Below, one piece after another: positions 8,606-15,983 of a stretch of 50,653 nucleotides of DNA. Origin of the DNA: Actinomycetes bacterium. GTDB lineage: Bacteria > Actinomycetota > Thermoleophilia > RBG-16-64-13. Location of the stretch: positions 1 through 50,653 of the forward strand of contig JAGXFV010000004.1 of the NCBI GenBank assembly GCA_024637095.1. Direction: 5' to 3'. Within the stretch, counting starts at the first letter, position 1, and each line of letters begins with the position of its first letter. Made by a program: the position numbers and the translations under genes. The notes under the pieces were generated by a model. That model had not been told where the DNA came from. It saw nothing but the letters and a program-made list of their open reading frames with translations, and did not search any database.

Positions 8606-9007
8606 CTACTCTTGGTCTTCGGCGGGCGGTCCCACCTCTTCGACGAAGAGAGTGACCCGCTCCACGCTGAGGTCCAGGAGGGATTCCACCGTCCGGGCGA
8701 CCTCCTGGCGAAGACTGCGGGCCAGATCAGGAATGATCACGCCCCAGCAGACCCGCACGTGGATGTCGATCTCCACGGAATCGGCGGTGGGTTCGTGCAC
8801 GACGATGCCCTTGGCCGGTCCCCCCATGCCCACGATATGCGTTAGTCCTTCCAGGGCAGAGCCGTGGAGTTGCTCGATTCCCGGCATGCGGCGCACGGTT
8901 TCGGCAACGTAGCGGGCCACGACATCTGCGGCCACGAGAGGCCGGTCGTCCTCGATGTGTTCCGGGCGAACCGGCATGTCTCCCCGGACCGCGTCGTGCT
9001 CAGGCAC
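8606..9007 (-). CDS. Asp23/Gls24 family envelope stress protein
   Basis: A 133-residue protein covering one Asp23/Gls24 domain: VAADVVARYVAETVRRMPGI near 26-45, then a strand-rich middle (VEIDIHVRVCWGVIIPDLAR) and the terminal SVERVTLFVEEV. Proteins of this family sit at the membrane and respond to alkaline or envelope stress in Gram-positive bacteria; they lack catalytic motifs. The start overlaps the end of the metallophosphoesterase gene by eight bases, consistent with an operon MFS, YtxH-like, phosphoesterase, Asp23, GNAT. Confidence 0.85.
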   Translation of the reverse strand: MPEHDAVRGDMPVRPEHIEDDRPLVAADVVARYVAETVRRMPGIEQLHGSALEGLTHIVGMGGPAKGIVVHEPTADSVEIDIHVRVCWGVIIPDLARSLRQEVARTVESLLDLSVERVTLFVEEVGPPAEDQE

Positions 9008-9902
9008 TCCGCCCCCTTTCGCTCAGACTGATGTCGTTGTCCCTATTCATACCACGCTCCACCCCAGCCGAGCGGAGACGATATATCGTCGCCTGGGGTC
9101 GGGTCAGCAGCCGCAGGGGCAGGAAGGTCGTGCCAATGCCCCGGCTGACCACAACGAAGCCGCTCCCCCAGGGTTGAATGCCCTCGAGGTAAGGCAGTCC
9201 CTCGCGATGCGGGGCCCAGAGCCCCCAGGGAGAGGGCAGCCGGATCTGGCCGCCGTGCGTATGGCCCGCGAAGGCCAGCCGGAAATGCTCCTGGAGAGAG
9301 TTGTCGGCCTCGGGTGGGCGATGGATGAGGAGCACGGGGAAGAAACCTTCTTTGTCGGGAGGCTTGAGCCCATGTCCCCCGGTGAGGTAATCGGCCCCGC
9401 AAAGAGCCAGACCGGTCCCCTCTCCGTCGGCATCCGGGTGGGGCACGAGCACGCACTGATCTTCCAACTGGATGATGCCCGCCTCACGCCAGGCGAACTC
9501 AAGCGGGCGGTGGGCCAGGGGGTTCTTGCTCAGACCGTACTCGTGATTGCCCTTGACGGCAAAGGAGCCCAGGCGCGGCTGTAATCGGGAGAGTAGGGCT
9601 AGACCTTTCCGGCCGCCGCGCCGCCCGCCCAGAATGTCCCCCGTGAGAAAGACCAGGTCCGGCTTCCGCTCCTCTGCCCATTCCACGGCTTTGCGCAGAG
9701 ATCTCAGGTTGAGGCCGGGTTGACCGGCGTGAACGTCGGAGAGGTGAAGTACCGTGAGGCCCTCCAGGGCCGGCGGCAGGCCGGGGACAGTGAGCTCGCG
9801 CTCGCGTCGTTCGAGCCACTGCGACTCCCAAAGCATGTATGCCGTTCCCGTGCCCGCGGAGAGCACGAGCCCCAGGGCGGCCCCAGCGAGCTTCCTACGC
9901 AT
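9000..9902 (-). CDS. Membrane-anchored calcineurin-like metallophosphoesterase (YkuE-like)
   Basis: A 300-residue protein with an N-terminal hydrophobic segment (about 5-24) acting as signal or anchor, followed by a complete calcineurin-like phosphoesterase domain: D56 and H58 in LSDVHAG, D89 in LTGDILGG, N119-H120 in KGNHEYG, a His in LLIHRPP and the paired histidines of AGHTHGGQIRLP. These bind two metal ions and hydrolyse phosphoester or pyrophosphate bonds. The best-known relatives act on UDP-diacylglucosamine-type lipids or unknown envelope substrates. The start overlaps the upstream YtxH-like gene by eight bases. Confidence 0.9.
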   Translation of the reverse strand: MRRKLAGAALGLVLSAGTGTAYMLWESQWLERRERELTVPGLPPALEGLTVLHLSDVHAGQPGLNLRSLRKAVEWAEERKPDLVFLTGDILGGRRGGRKGLALLSRLQPRLGSFAVKGNHEYGLSKNPLAHRPLEFAWREAGIIQLEDQCVLVPHPDADGEGTGLALCGADYLTGGHGLKPPDKEGFFPVLLIHRPPEADNSLQEHFRLAFAGHTHGGQIRLPSPWGLWAPHREGLPYLEGIQPWGSGFVVVSRGIGTTFLPLRLLTRPQATIYRLRSAGVERGMNRDNDISLSERGRSA

Positions 9903-10173
9903 CCTGCTCCGTGGCCTCGTCCCCGTTGCCGTTGCCTTCGTTCATGCGCGAGCGAATCTCGGAGATCTTCTGCTGAACCGCGTCCTCGACCTCGTCCGGG
10001 GACGCCCCGGAGTGCGTCAGCTCGGTTTTGATCCAACCACCGCTCTCTTTGAGGTGAGGCAGCACTTTGGTCTCAGCCTGATCGCGCCAACGTCTGCCTC
10101 TGTCGGTGAAGAAGAACACGGCAAACGCGGCCCCGGCGACCGCTCCCAACACTGCCCGCAGCGTGCGGCTCAT
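9895..10173 (-). CDS. YtxH-like small membrane protein
   Basis: A 92-residue protein: one N-terminal hydrophobic helix with Gly/Ala-rich spacing (AVLGAVAGAAFAVFFF) ends in a basic TDRGRRWR stop, then an amphipathic helix and an acidic tail. This is the YtxH/general-stress small membrane protein pattern of Gram-positive bacteria. It starts directly after the MFS gene and overlaps the phosphoesterase gene. No catalytic residues are apparent. The function is unknown, but a structural or stress role at the membrane is likely. Confidence 0.65.
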   Translation of the reverse strand: MSRTLRAVLGAVAGAAFAVFFFTDRGRRWRDQAETKVLPHLKESGGWIKTELTHSGASPDEVEDAVQQKISEIRSRMNEGNGNGDEATEQDA

Positions 10174-10174
10174 C

Positions 10175-11392
10175 TCAAACCTCCATGCCTGTGGTTGCCT
10201 CCATACCCGGTGCCTTCGGCCTCATCCGCGTCACCAGCACCACTCCGGCCGCCACAGCGGGGAGTGCGGCCAGCCCGAGTCCGACGAACACGCCGTGCAG
10301 TCCCACCTGGTCGGCCACGTAGCCCATGGCTCCCGCGGCGAGAGAGCCCACCCCAAATGAAAGGGTGAAGCTCAAGCCAAAGGTGATCCCGCGCCTTCCG
10401 GGTGGGGTCAGGCGCGCCAGCAGCGCGTTGCCCATCGGTTGCCCGCTGAAGAGCAGGATGCTGGCAAGGATGCCCGCCAGGACCATTGTCCAACCGCCGG
10501 TGCTGCCCATCACCGAAAGCCCGAAGGCGACCACCACTGCCGCCGCGAGGTAGGACTCGCGCAGACGGGAGGTCTCGGCCGCGAGACCTCCCCCGTACTG
10601 GCCCAGCACGCCAAAGAACAGCACCAGCGTGCTCAGGGCGCCGCCGGCGAGCACACCGGACACCGCCCCCGGCGAGCGTTCGGTCAGATAGGCGGGGAGG
10701 TAGGCGATGAAGCCGTTGTAAACGAAACCCAGCGTCAGGATTATCAGATAGGTTGCGATCAGTTCGGGCAGCCGAGAACGGAAGGGAGCCAGCCGCTCCT
10801 CCTCGTGGGCGGCAGCGTGTTGGTGTTGGTGAGGAGCCTTCGCCTGAGGCAACCGCCAAGCAGCAAGTGCAGAGTAGCCGAGTCCCAGAGCGCCCATCAG
10901 CAGGAAGGCCCCATGCCAGTTGGTGAGCGAAGCGAAGATGCCCAGGCCCAGCGGGGCAATGGCTATGCCCACGTTGCCGCCCACCCCGTGCATGCCGAGT
11001 GCGCGGCCGCTCTTGGGCAGGTGCGTGGTGATAAGCGCGAGCGCCGGCGGATGGTAGAAGCCGCCAAAAGCGCCGAGCGCCACCAGGGAGAGGCCAAGCG
11101 TGAGCAGGCCGGTGCTGAGCCCCGCGGCGATGCAGGCGAGCGCAGAGCCGGTCAATGAGAGCAGCAGGACCCGCCGTGCCCCGAAGCGATCTGTGAGGTA
11201 ACCGGCGGGCAGCCCCAGCACTCCGAAAGCCATCGCGCTCGCGGTGGCGAGCGCGCCCAGCACGAACCAGGAATCGTACTCACGCTTGAGCAGCACCAAC
11301 ACGGAGGGATAGGCCAGGGTGTTCGCGTGAATCAGGCCATGGGCTCCATAGACCCAGGTGATGTCCGAAGGTCGCTTCAGGCGGATCTCCAA
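10175..11392 (-). CDS. Major facilitator superfamily transporter
   Basis: A 405-residue, 12-helix MFS permease. The cytoplasmic loop 2-3 signature GYLTDRFGARRVL lies at about residues 62-74, and a His-rich central loop (PHQHQHAAAHEEE, about 183-195) connects the two six-helix halves. Substrate is not evident; the shape resembles sugar/drug efflux and fosmidomycin-resistance-like MFS proteins. The first start in frame is a TTG with a weak ribosome site, and no ATG or GTG lies close by. It heads the leftward envelope operon and is divergent from the inositol-phosphatase-like gene. Confidence 0.85.
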   Translation of the reverse strand: MEIRLKRPSDITWVYGAHGLIHANTLAYPSVLVLLKREYDSWFVLGALATASAMAFGVLGLPAGYLTDRFGARRVLLLSLTGSALACIAAGLSTGLLTLGLSLVALGAFGGFYHPPALALITTHLPKSGRALGMHGVGGNVGIAIAPLGLGIFASLTNWHGAFLLMGALGLGYSALAAWRLPQAKAPHQHQHAAAHEEERLAPFRSRLPELIATYLIILTLGFVYNGFIAYLPAYLTERSPGAVSGVLAGGALSTLVLFFGVLGQYGGGLAAETSRLRESYLAAAVVVAFGLSVMGSTGGWTMVLAGILASILLFSGQPMGNALLARLTPPGRRGITFGLSFTLSFGVGSLAAGAMGYVADQVGLHGVFVGLGLAALPAVAAGVVLVTRMRPKAPGMEATTGMEV

Positions 11393-11448
11393 GTTTGGGC
11401 GACGGGGTGCTCGACGGTATGGTACCGACGCGGCGGGGAAGCGACCTG

Positions 11449-11496
11449 CGTCGAAGAGAGTTCCGATTGCACCGTCGAAGAGAGTGACGATAGAAA
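11449..11496 (+). promoter_or_regulatory. Paired 13-bp direct repeats and candidate promoter in a divergent intergenic region
   Basis: CGTCGAAGAGAGT occurs exactly twice, at 11449-11461 and 11473-11485, with a 24-bp period that puts both copies on nearly the same face of the helix. The second copy begins right after a possible -35 (TTGCAC, 11467-11472) and ends before possible -10s (GATAGA 11489 or TAGAAA 11491). A regulator bound there would sit inside the promoter. The site is between the MFS operon and the inositol-phosphatase-like gene. Confidence 0.45.
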
Positions 11497-11502
11497 CGAA
11501 TC

Positions 11503-12384
11503 ATGAATGTGTCAAGAGATAGCATGGCGTCGGCGTCGGCGCCGGAACCGGATTTCGAGAGGGCTTGGCTGGACTGTGCCCGAGCGATGAGTGCGGCGGC
11601 CGCCGAGGGGGTTATGGCGCTCGTCGGAACCGCCGCCGGGAGGGCCATCGTGGGCGTGGGCAAGGGCGGCGATCAGACCCTCGAGCTGGATCGTGTTGCT
11701 GAGGAAGCGATGCTGCGGATTCTCGAGGAAAGAGCTCCGGAGCGGTACCGCGTCGTGTCGGAAGAGATCGGCGCCGTGGGTTCGGAGGACGCCCCCCGAT
11801 TGGTTCTGGTCGATCCCGTGGACGGGAGCCTCAATGCCAAACGGGGCCTGCCCACGTTCTCAACCGTGGTTGCCGTGGCCGCGGGCCCTTTGATGGACGA
11901 TGTCTTTGTGGGCTACATAGAGGACCTGCCCACGCGGGCCTGGTACGCCGCCGGCCGAGCCGAGGGCTTCACCATGTCCAGATTGGTCGAACCGGCATCG
12001 GTCGGCGAGCAGATCGAGCTGATTCTATTGGAGGCGAGTCAGCCCGAGCGGCACGAATTCTCGCTTGCGGACGTGGCCCGATTGGTGGACGAGCCGGCTC
12101 GAGCCGGCGTGCGCGTTCGCAGCCTGGGCTCGTTGGCTCTGGCCATCAGTCAGGTCGCTTCGGGGGTGGCGGACCTGTTGCTGGCGCCTGTTCCCTCCCG
12201 CGCAGTGGACATCGCCGCTGGACTGCATATGGTCAGGCGGAGCGGAGGGGGCGCGGTCGCTCTCGACGGAACCGAGCTTTGGGAGCAGCCCCTGGACCTG
12301 GAGCGACGCGCCCCATTCATCGCGTGGAGAGCCGGCCTGGACGGTGACCGCCTGCTCCGGCGGGCGCGGCGTCTGCTCGGTTAG
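11503..12384 (+). CDS. Inositol monophosphatase / fructose-1,6-bisphosphatase family enzyme
   Basis: A 293-residue member of the metal-dependent IMPase superfamily. The metal-binding elements appear in order: KGGDQTLELDRVAEE (about 47-61), SEEIG (about 86-90) and DPVDGSLNAKRG (about 105-116), the last being the family signature DPxDGT with Ser for Thr. This points to dephosphorylation of an inositol phosphate, fructose-1,6-bisphosphate or a similar sugar phosphate; the substrate cannot be told from sequence. Two starts are possible: ATG 11503, which would be nearly leaderless if the TAGAAA -10 is used, and ATG 11524. It converges on the HEAT-repeat gene. Confidence 0.85.
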   Translation: MNVSRDSMASASAPEPDFERAWLDCARAMSAAAAEGVMALVGTAAGRAIVGVGKGGDQTLELDRVAEEAMLRILEERAPERYRVVSEEIGAVGSEDAPRLVLVDPVDGSLNAKRGLPTFSTVVAVAAGPLMDDVFVGYIEDLPTRAWYAAGRAEGFTMSRLVEPASVGEQIELILLEASQPERHEFSLADVARLVDEPARAGVRVRSLGSLALAISQVASGVADLLLAPVPSRAVDIAAGLHMVRRSGGGAVALDGTELWEQPLDLERRAPFIAWRAGLDGDRLLRRARRLLG

Positions 12385-12394
12385 CGCCGCAAAT

Positions 12395-13816
12395 CTACTC
12401 CGCGGCGGATTTGGCGAGCAGCCTCTCCGCGGCCTCCAGGGCGTGCAGTTGGATCTCGGGGTCGGGGTCCTCCAGGCACTGATAGAGGGCCTGTAGTCCC
12501 TCTGGGCTCGGTTGCTCCACCAGCTGGTCGATCGCCGCCACGCGGATAGATTTGTCCTCGGTGGAAGCGAGTATGCCGGCGAGCTCTTCGGTGGTGAGGC
12601 CCGCCAGAGCCCCAGCCTCCTCGTCCTGCGCCGCCTCCTCTGCCGGCGCTGCCTCCTCGCCAACCACCCACTCCTCTGCCGGCGCTGCCTCCTCGCCAAC
12701 CACCCACTCTTCGGCCGGCGCGAATGCCTCGGCGGCCGGTTCGGCGGCCGACTCCTCAGCCACGGGTTCGGCGGGCGACTCCTCGGCCGTTCGCGAGGCG
12801 CCGCCGAATTCGATCTGGGGTGCAGGAGCCGGCGTGGAGGTGTCTTCGGCGGGGGTCTCGAACGCCCAGGCGGCTTCTTCCTCGCTGACCACCAGAGGTG
12901 GGTAGGCGATCTCTTCGTCGGTTTCTTCCTCGAGGTAGACCGGTGCCCCGTCGTTTTCGGAGGGGAGTTCGGTCTCCCGGGTCAGTTCGCCCTCATCCTC
13001 CGACGACTCCCAAATGGGCTCGGATTCGATGACCGGATTGGTTATCGTCCTGTCGGTATCGCGGAGTTCGGCCGGCTCGGGTTCTGCCATTTCGGGGTCT
13101 GCTGCTGCCTGTTCGGATTCGTCATCGACGGGAGGTTCGGGAGGGACCGGCGCTGTGGTCAGCGCCTCGGCGGAGGGAACTTCTCTGGTTTCGGCCTCTT
13201 CCCACTCTTCGGGCCCCTGCTGCAGGGTCTCGGCGTGCTGACGTAGGCGCTGCAGACGCTTGCGTTTGTTCTCGTTCTTCCTTCCTCCGAACTCCTCTTC
13301 GAGGGCGTTAATAGCCGCGAACAGTCTGTCTGCGCGGTAGAGTTCCATTCGGTGCAATTCGTTTCCGGTCAGCGAGCCTTGACCCTCCACCAGGTTGCGC
13401 ACCAGAGAGGCTGCGGGGTCGGCGGAGCGGCGGATCGGATGTCCCCAGGCGGGCCCGGCGTCGGAGGGGACCTTTGGGGGAGCATCGAATGCGGCTTCGA
13501 ATGCGGCGTCCTCACTGAGGTCGGATCGTCCGGTATCCGAGGCTGTCGCCTCCGCATGCTGGTGCGCCTCTTCGGGCGTTTCCTCCACCCCATCCTCTTT
13601 GAGGCTCGGATATGCGGCAGGGGAGGGAGATGCCGGCGAGGTTTCCGCGAGCGGTTCTTGGCTGAAGAAGTTCTCCCTTTGTATCCCGCTTTCGAAAGCG
13701 GGGAAGGTCTCAGTCTCTCTGTATTTGACGGCACGGCGGTTGAGATGAATCAGCAGCAGCACCACGACCAAGAGGGCGAGCGCTAGGGCCCCCGCGGTGA
13801 TAAGAGTTGCGTCCAT
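12395..13816 (-). CDS. Membrane-anchored acidic protein with C-terminal HEAT-like repeats
   Basis: A 473-residue protein: an N-terminal membrane helix (about 5-24), a short basic segment, then a long Glu/Ala/Pro-rich low-complexity region and a globular C-terminus (about 415-473) with HEAT-like pattern (DKSIRVAAIDQLVEQ, then DPEIQLHALEAAERLL). A basic helical patch (KNENKRKRLQRLRQH) interrupts the acidic region near 205. The anchored, extended layout suggests a cytoplasmic-face scaffold. The linker contains a perfect 36-bp tandem duplication. I cannot name a family; lineage-restricted composition is likely. Confidence 0.65.
   Translation of the reverse strand: MDATLITAGALALALLVVVLLLIHLNRRAVKYRETETFPAFESGIQRENFFSQEPLAETSPASPSPAAYPSLKEDGVEETPEEAHQHAEATASDTGRSDLSEDAAFEAAFDAPPKVPSDAGPAWGHPIRRSADPAASLVRNLVEGQGSLTGNELHRMELYRADRLFAAINALEEEFGGRKNENKRKRLQRLRQHAETLQQGPEEWEEAETREVPSAEALTTAPVPPEPPVDDESEQAAADPEMAEPEPAELRDTDRTITNPVIESEPIWESSEDEGELTRETELPSENDGAPVYLEEETDEEIAYPPLVVSEEEAAWAFETPAEDTSTPAPAPQIEFGGASRTAEESPAEPVAEESAAEPAAEAFAPAEEWVVGEEAAPAEEWVVGEEAAPAEEAAQDEEAGALAGLTTEELAGILASTEDKSIRVAAIDQLVEQPSPEGLQALYQCLEDPDPEIQLHALEAAERLLAKSAAE
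12635..12706. repeat. Perfect 36-bp tandem duplication inside the HEAT-repeat protein gene
   Basis: Two identical 36-base units (12635-12670 and 12671-12706) are followed by the start of a third, diverged unit. Each unit encodes a 12-residue EEWVVGEEAAPA-type block on the minus strand. The copies are in frame, so the repeat number can vary without breaking the protein. Confidence 0.85.
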
Positions 13817-13876
13817 TGGCTCGGCCTTCCCTCATTCCGTTGTCTGTCGCTTGGTGGCCCGGGTATGTGGCCCCGT

Positions 13877-13914
13877 ATACAGTTAACGCGCGCCGGGGGC
13901 CGCGGTTACTGTAT
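13877..13914. promoter_or_regulatory. Inverted repeat between divergent genes
   Basis: ATACAGT (13877-13883) and ACTGTAT (13908-13914) form perfect outer arms; the inner bases (TAACGCG against CGCGGT) extend the pairing imperfectly. It sits between the leftward HEAT-repeat gene and the rightward CpsB-like gene and could be an operator or a cruciform/hairpin. No matching regulator can be named. Confidence 0.3.
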
Positions 13915-13995
13915 CGCGCGCACGGTTTGGCCGGCCCAGGGCTTCCTCGAAGTGTACTAGGATTCACCTGGTAATCCTGCCCGATAGAGGAATCA

Positions 13996-14775
13996 ATGAT
14001 TGACACACACTTGCACCTGATCCCAGGAGTCGATGACGGGGCACGCGACTTTGCCGAGAGCCTCCAGATGGCCAGAGCCATGTCCGCCTCGGGCGTGACG
14101 GCCGCGATCTGCACGCCTCACGGGGATGACGGAGTGGGACCTTCCCCGAAGGAGGCCCGGCGAGAGCTCGACCGATTGGCGGAGATGTTGGAGGAGGAAG
14201 GCATCCTGATCGACCTTTACCTGGGGTACGAACTCACGTTTGATTTCGCCGCGGCGAGGGCTCCCGAGTCCTTGCGCGATTATGCGCTCGGCCCGTCGGG
14301 ACGCTACGTGCTGTTGGAGGCACCCTACCGGGGGTGGCCCTCCTATGCCGAAGACCTGGTCTATCGCCTGAGGCTAAATGGCCTCACCCCGGTGATAGGT
14401 CATCCTGAGCGCAACGAGCGCCTTTCGCGCAATCCCGAACTGCTCTCGGCCCTCCTGCGCTTGGGCGCGGTTTCACAGGGAACGGCCGCGAGCCTGCGTG
14501 GCCTGTTTGGGTCGGGGGCCCGTCGCGCTCTCCTTGGGATGCTGTCGCGGGGAGAGCTGGACATCCTCGCCACCGACGCGCACTTTGCCCGGCCTGAGGT
14601 ATGGCGTCTAGACGAGGCGGCGGCCGAGTTGGAGCGGGAGTTCCCCGGGGCGGACCTGGACCGCCTCACGCGGCGCAATCCCCTCAGCATCCTCGAAGGA
14701 AGACCTGTCGAGCCGGGCGTCCCTCTGCAGCGGCCCCGTACCCTCGGGGGGTACCTCCGCCGGTTGGTGGGGTAG
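13996..14775 (+). CDS. CpsB/YwqE-type PHP-family protein-tyrosine phosphatase
   Basis: A 259-residue PHP-superfamily metallophosphatase. It opens MIDTHLHLIPGVDDGA, with H5 and H7 as metal ligands. CTPHGDD, YLGYELTFD, GHPERN and LATDAHF complete the set of ligands found in CpsB, CapC and YwqE. These enzymes dephosphorylate the Tyr-rich tails of BY-kinases and control capsule or exopolysaccharide length. No BY-kinase gene is nearby. The sortase gene follows 10 bases later, suggesting one surface-related transcript. Confidence 0.9.
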   Translation: MIDTHLHLIPGVDDGARDFAESLQMARAMSASGVTAAICTPHGDDGVGPSPKEARRELDRLAEMLEEEGILIDLYLGYELTFDFAAARAPESLRDYALGPSGRYVLLEAPYRGWPSYAEDLVYRLRLNGLTPVIGHPERNERLSRNPELLSALLRLGAVSQGTAASLRGLFGSGARRALLGMLSRGELDILATDAHFARPEVWRLDEAAAELEREFPGADLDRLTRRNPLSILEGRPVEPGVPLQRPRTLGGYLRRLVG

Positions 14776-14785
14776 ACTGTCTTAC

Positions 14786-15604
14786 ATGTTTTCCCGAGGG
14801 CGTAACAACACAGTCGCTGAAGAAACGGCCCCGATCGAGGGGAAAAGCGCGGCGCGCCGCAAAGGAGCCTGGCGGAGGCGAATCGCCAATCTCCTCATTC
14901 TCGCAGGCTTGGCGGTGCTGCTCTATCCGGTGGGGACCTGGGTCTATACCTGGTACGAGCAGGCTGAGCTCGAGAAGGAACTCAATCAGGCCCACCCGGA
15001 TTTGGCGGGGGACTCCGAGGAGCTATTCGCCGACGGGATGGTGACGTTCACCCGAGACCTGAACGAAGATCTCGCCAGCCTGCGCGCCGAAAGGGCCGAC
15101 CTCCGGCAGGCCGCCGAAGTCGCCCGGGACGGGGCCGAGGCCCAGCAGCTATTCGAACGCGCCAAGGAATTCGCCAAAGAAGTCCGCGACCAGGGTGGTC
15201 TGCCGATCGGCAAGTTGATCGTCCCGAGCATTGGTCTTGAATCGGTACTGATCCAGGGCGCCGACACCTCAGATCTGCGTGAGGGGCCTGGTCACTGGCC
15301 GGAAACTCCCCTGCCGGGGCTCGGCGGCAACTTTGTGGTCTCGGGACACCGCACCACGTACGGCGCTCCCTTCTTCAAGCTGGACAAGGTGGTCGAGGGC
15401 GATGAAATTCAGGTACTCATGCCATACGTCGCCGCCCAGTATCGGGTGACAAGAACCATGATCGTGGCCCCGGATGAGGTCGAAGTGGTCTCTCAGCGCG
15501 GCCTGGAGGAGATTTCCCTGGCCACGTGCCACCCGATCTACAGCGCGCGTCAGCGGCTCGTGGTACAGGCGGAACTGGTCGGCTTCAAGCTTCTGGGCTC
15601 CTAA
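14786..15604 (+). CDS. Sortase (class D-like transpeptidase)
   Basis: A 272-residue type II membrane protein: a basic N-terminus, one helix (about 34-55), a helical stalk to about 130, then a sortase barrel. The catalytic triad is visible: His in VVSGHRTTYG, Cys in LATCHPIYS and Arg in SARQRLVV. The TLxTC-like motif and short C-terminus fit class D/E sortases, which attach surface proteins or pilins to the cell wall. No LPXTG-type substrate is obvious in the window. ATG at 14786 follows the cpsB-like stop closely. Confidence 0.9.
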   Translation: MFSRGRNNTVAEETAPIEGKSAARRKGAWRRRIANLLILAGLAVLLYPVGTWVYTWYEQAELEKELNQAHPDLAGDSEELFADGMVTFTRDLNEDLASLRAERADLRQAAEVARDGAEAQQLFERAKEFAKEVRDQGGLPIGKLIVPSIGLESVLIQGADTSDLREGPGHWPETPLPGLGGNFVVSGHRTTYGAPFFKLDKVVEGDEIQVLMPYVAAQYRVTRTMIVAPDEVEVVSQRGLEEISLATCHPIYSARQRLVVQAELVGFKLLGS

Positions 15605-15699
15605 GCCGGACCCTCCCCTTGGGGCCGTAACCCCGGGCCCCGGTCTCCTGGCGTACGCTCTCGTTCCCCCTCTGAATTTCGCCACGATAGGTAATAAGC

Positions 15700-15787
15700 C
15701 CTTACAAAAGTAAGGTTTCAGAGGCTTTGCTCCTTCGGCCCTCTCTGGCTCCTGTCAACTAGACGGGAGGTTTGGACTTACAAAAGT
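15700..15787. promoter_or_regulatory. CTTACAAAAGT motif pair upstream of the XRE-TPR regulator
   Basis: The 379-base gap between the sortase and the regulator holds two copies of CTTACAAAAGT. The first lies in a perfect dyad CCTTACAAAAGTAAGG (15700-15715), the second at 15777-15787. This looks like an operator pair, possibly for the downstream HTH protein itself. Weak promoter-like hexamers follow: TTGTAT (15906) and TAGACT (15929), spaced by 17 bases. Nothing else in the gap suggests a gene. Confidence 0.4.
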
Positions 15788-15983
15788 GCTGTTTGTTGCG
15801 TATGGTGAACCACATTCACCGTTTGGCCAAGCACGGTGGAACGTCCCTGCCCTAAGGCGGAGTCAAGTAGGAATGGTCAAGTGAAATTCAGGGTCAAACA
15901 GGGAGTTGTATAGACTGGGCTCTTGTTCTAGACTGCCTTTCGAGGAGCCTGAATTTTGCGACCCGAGACGAAGGGGTACCAGA

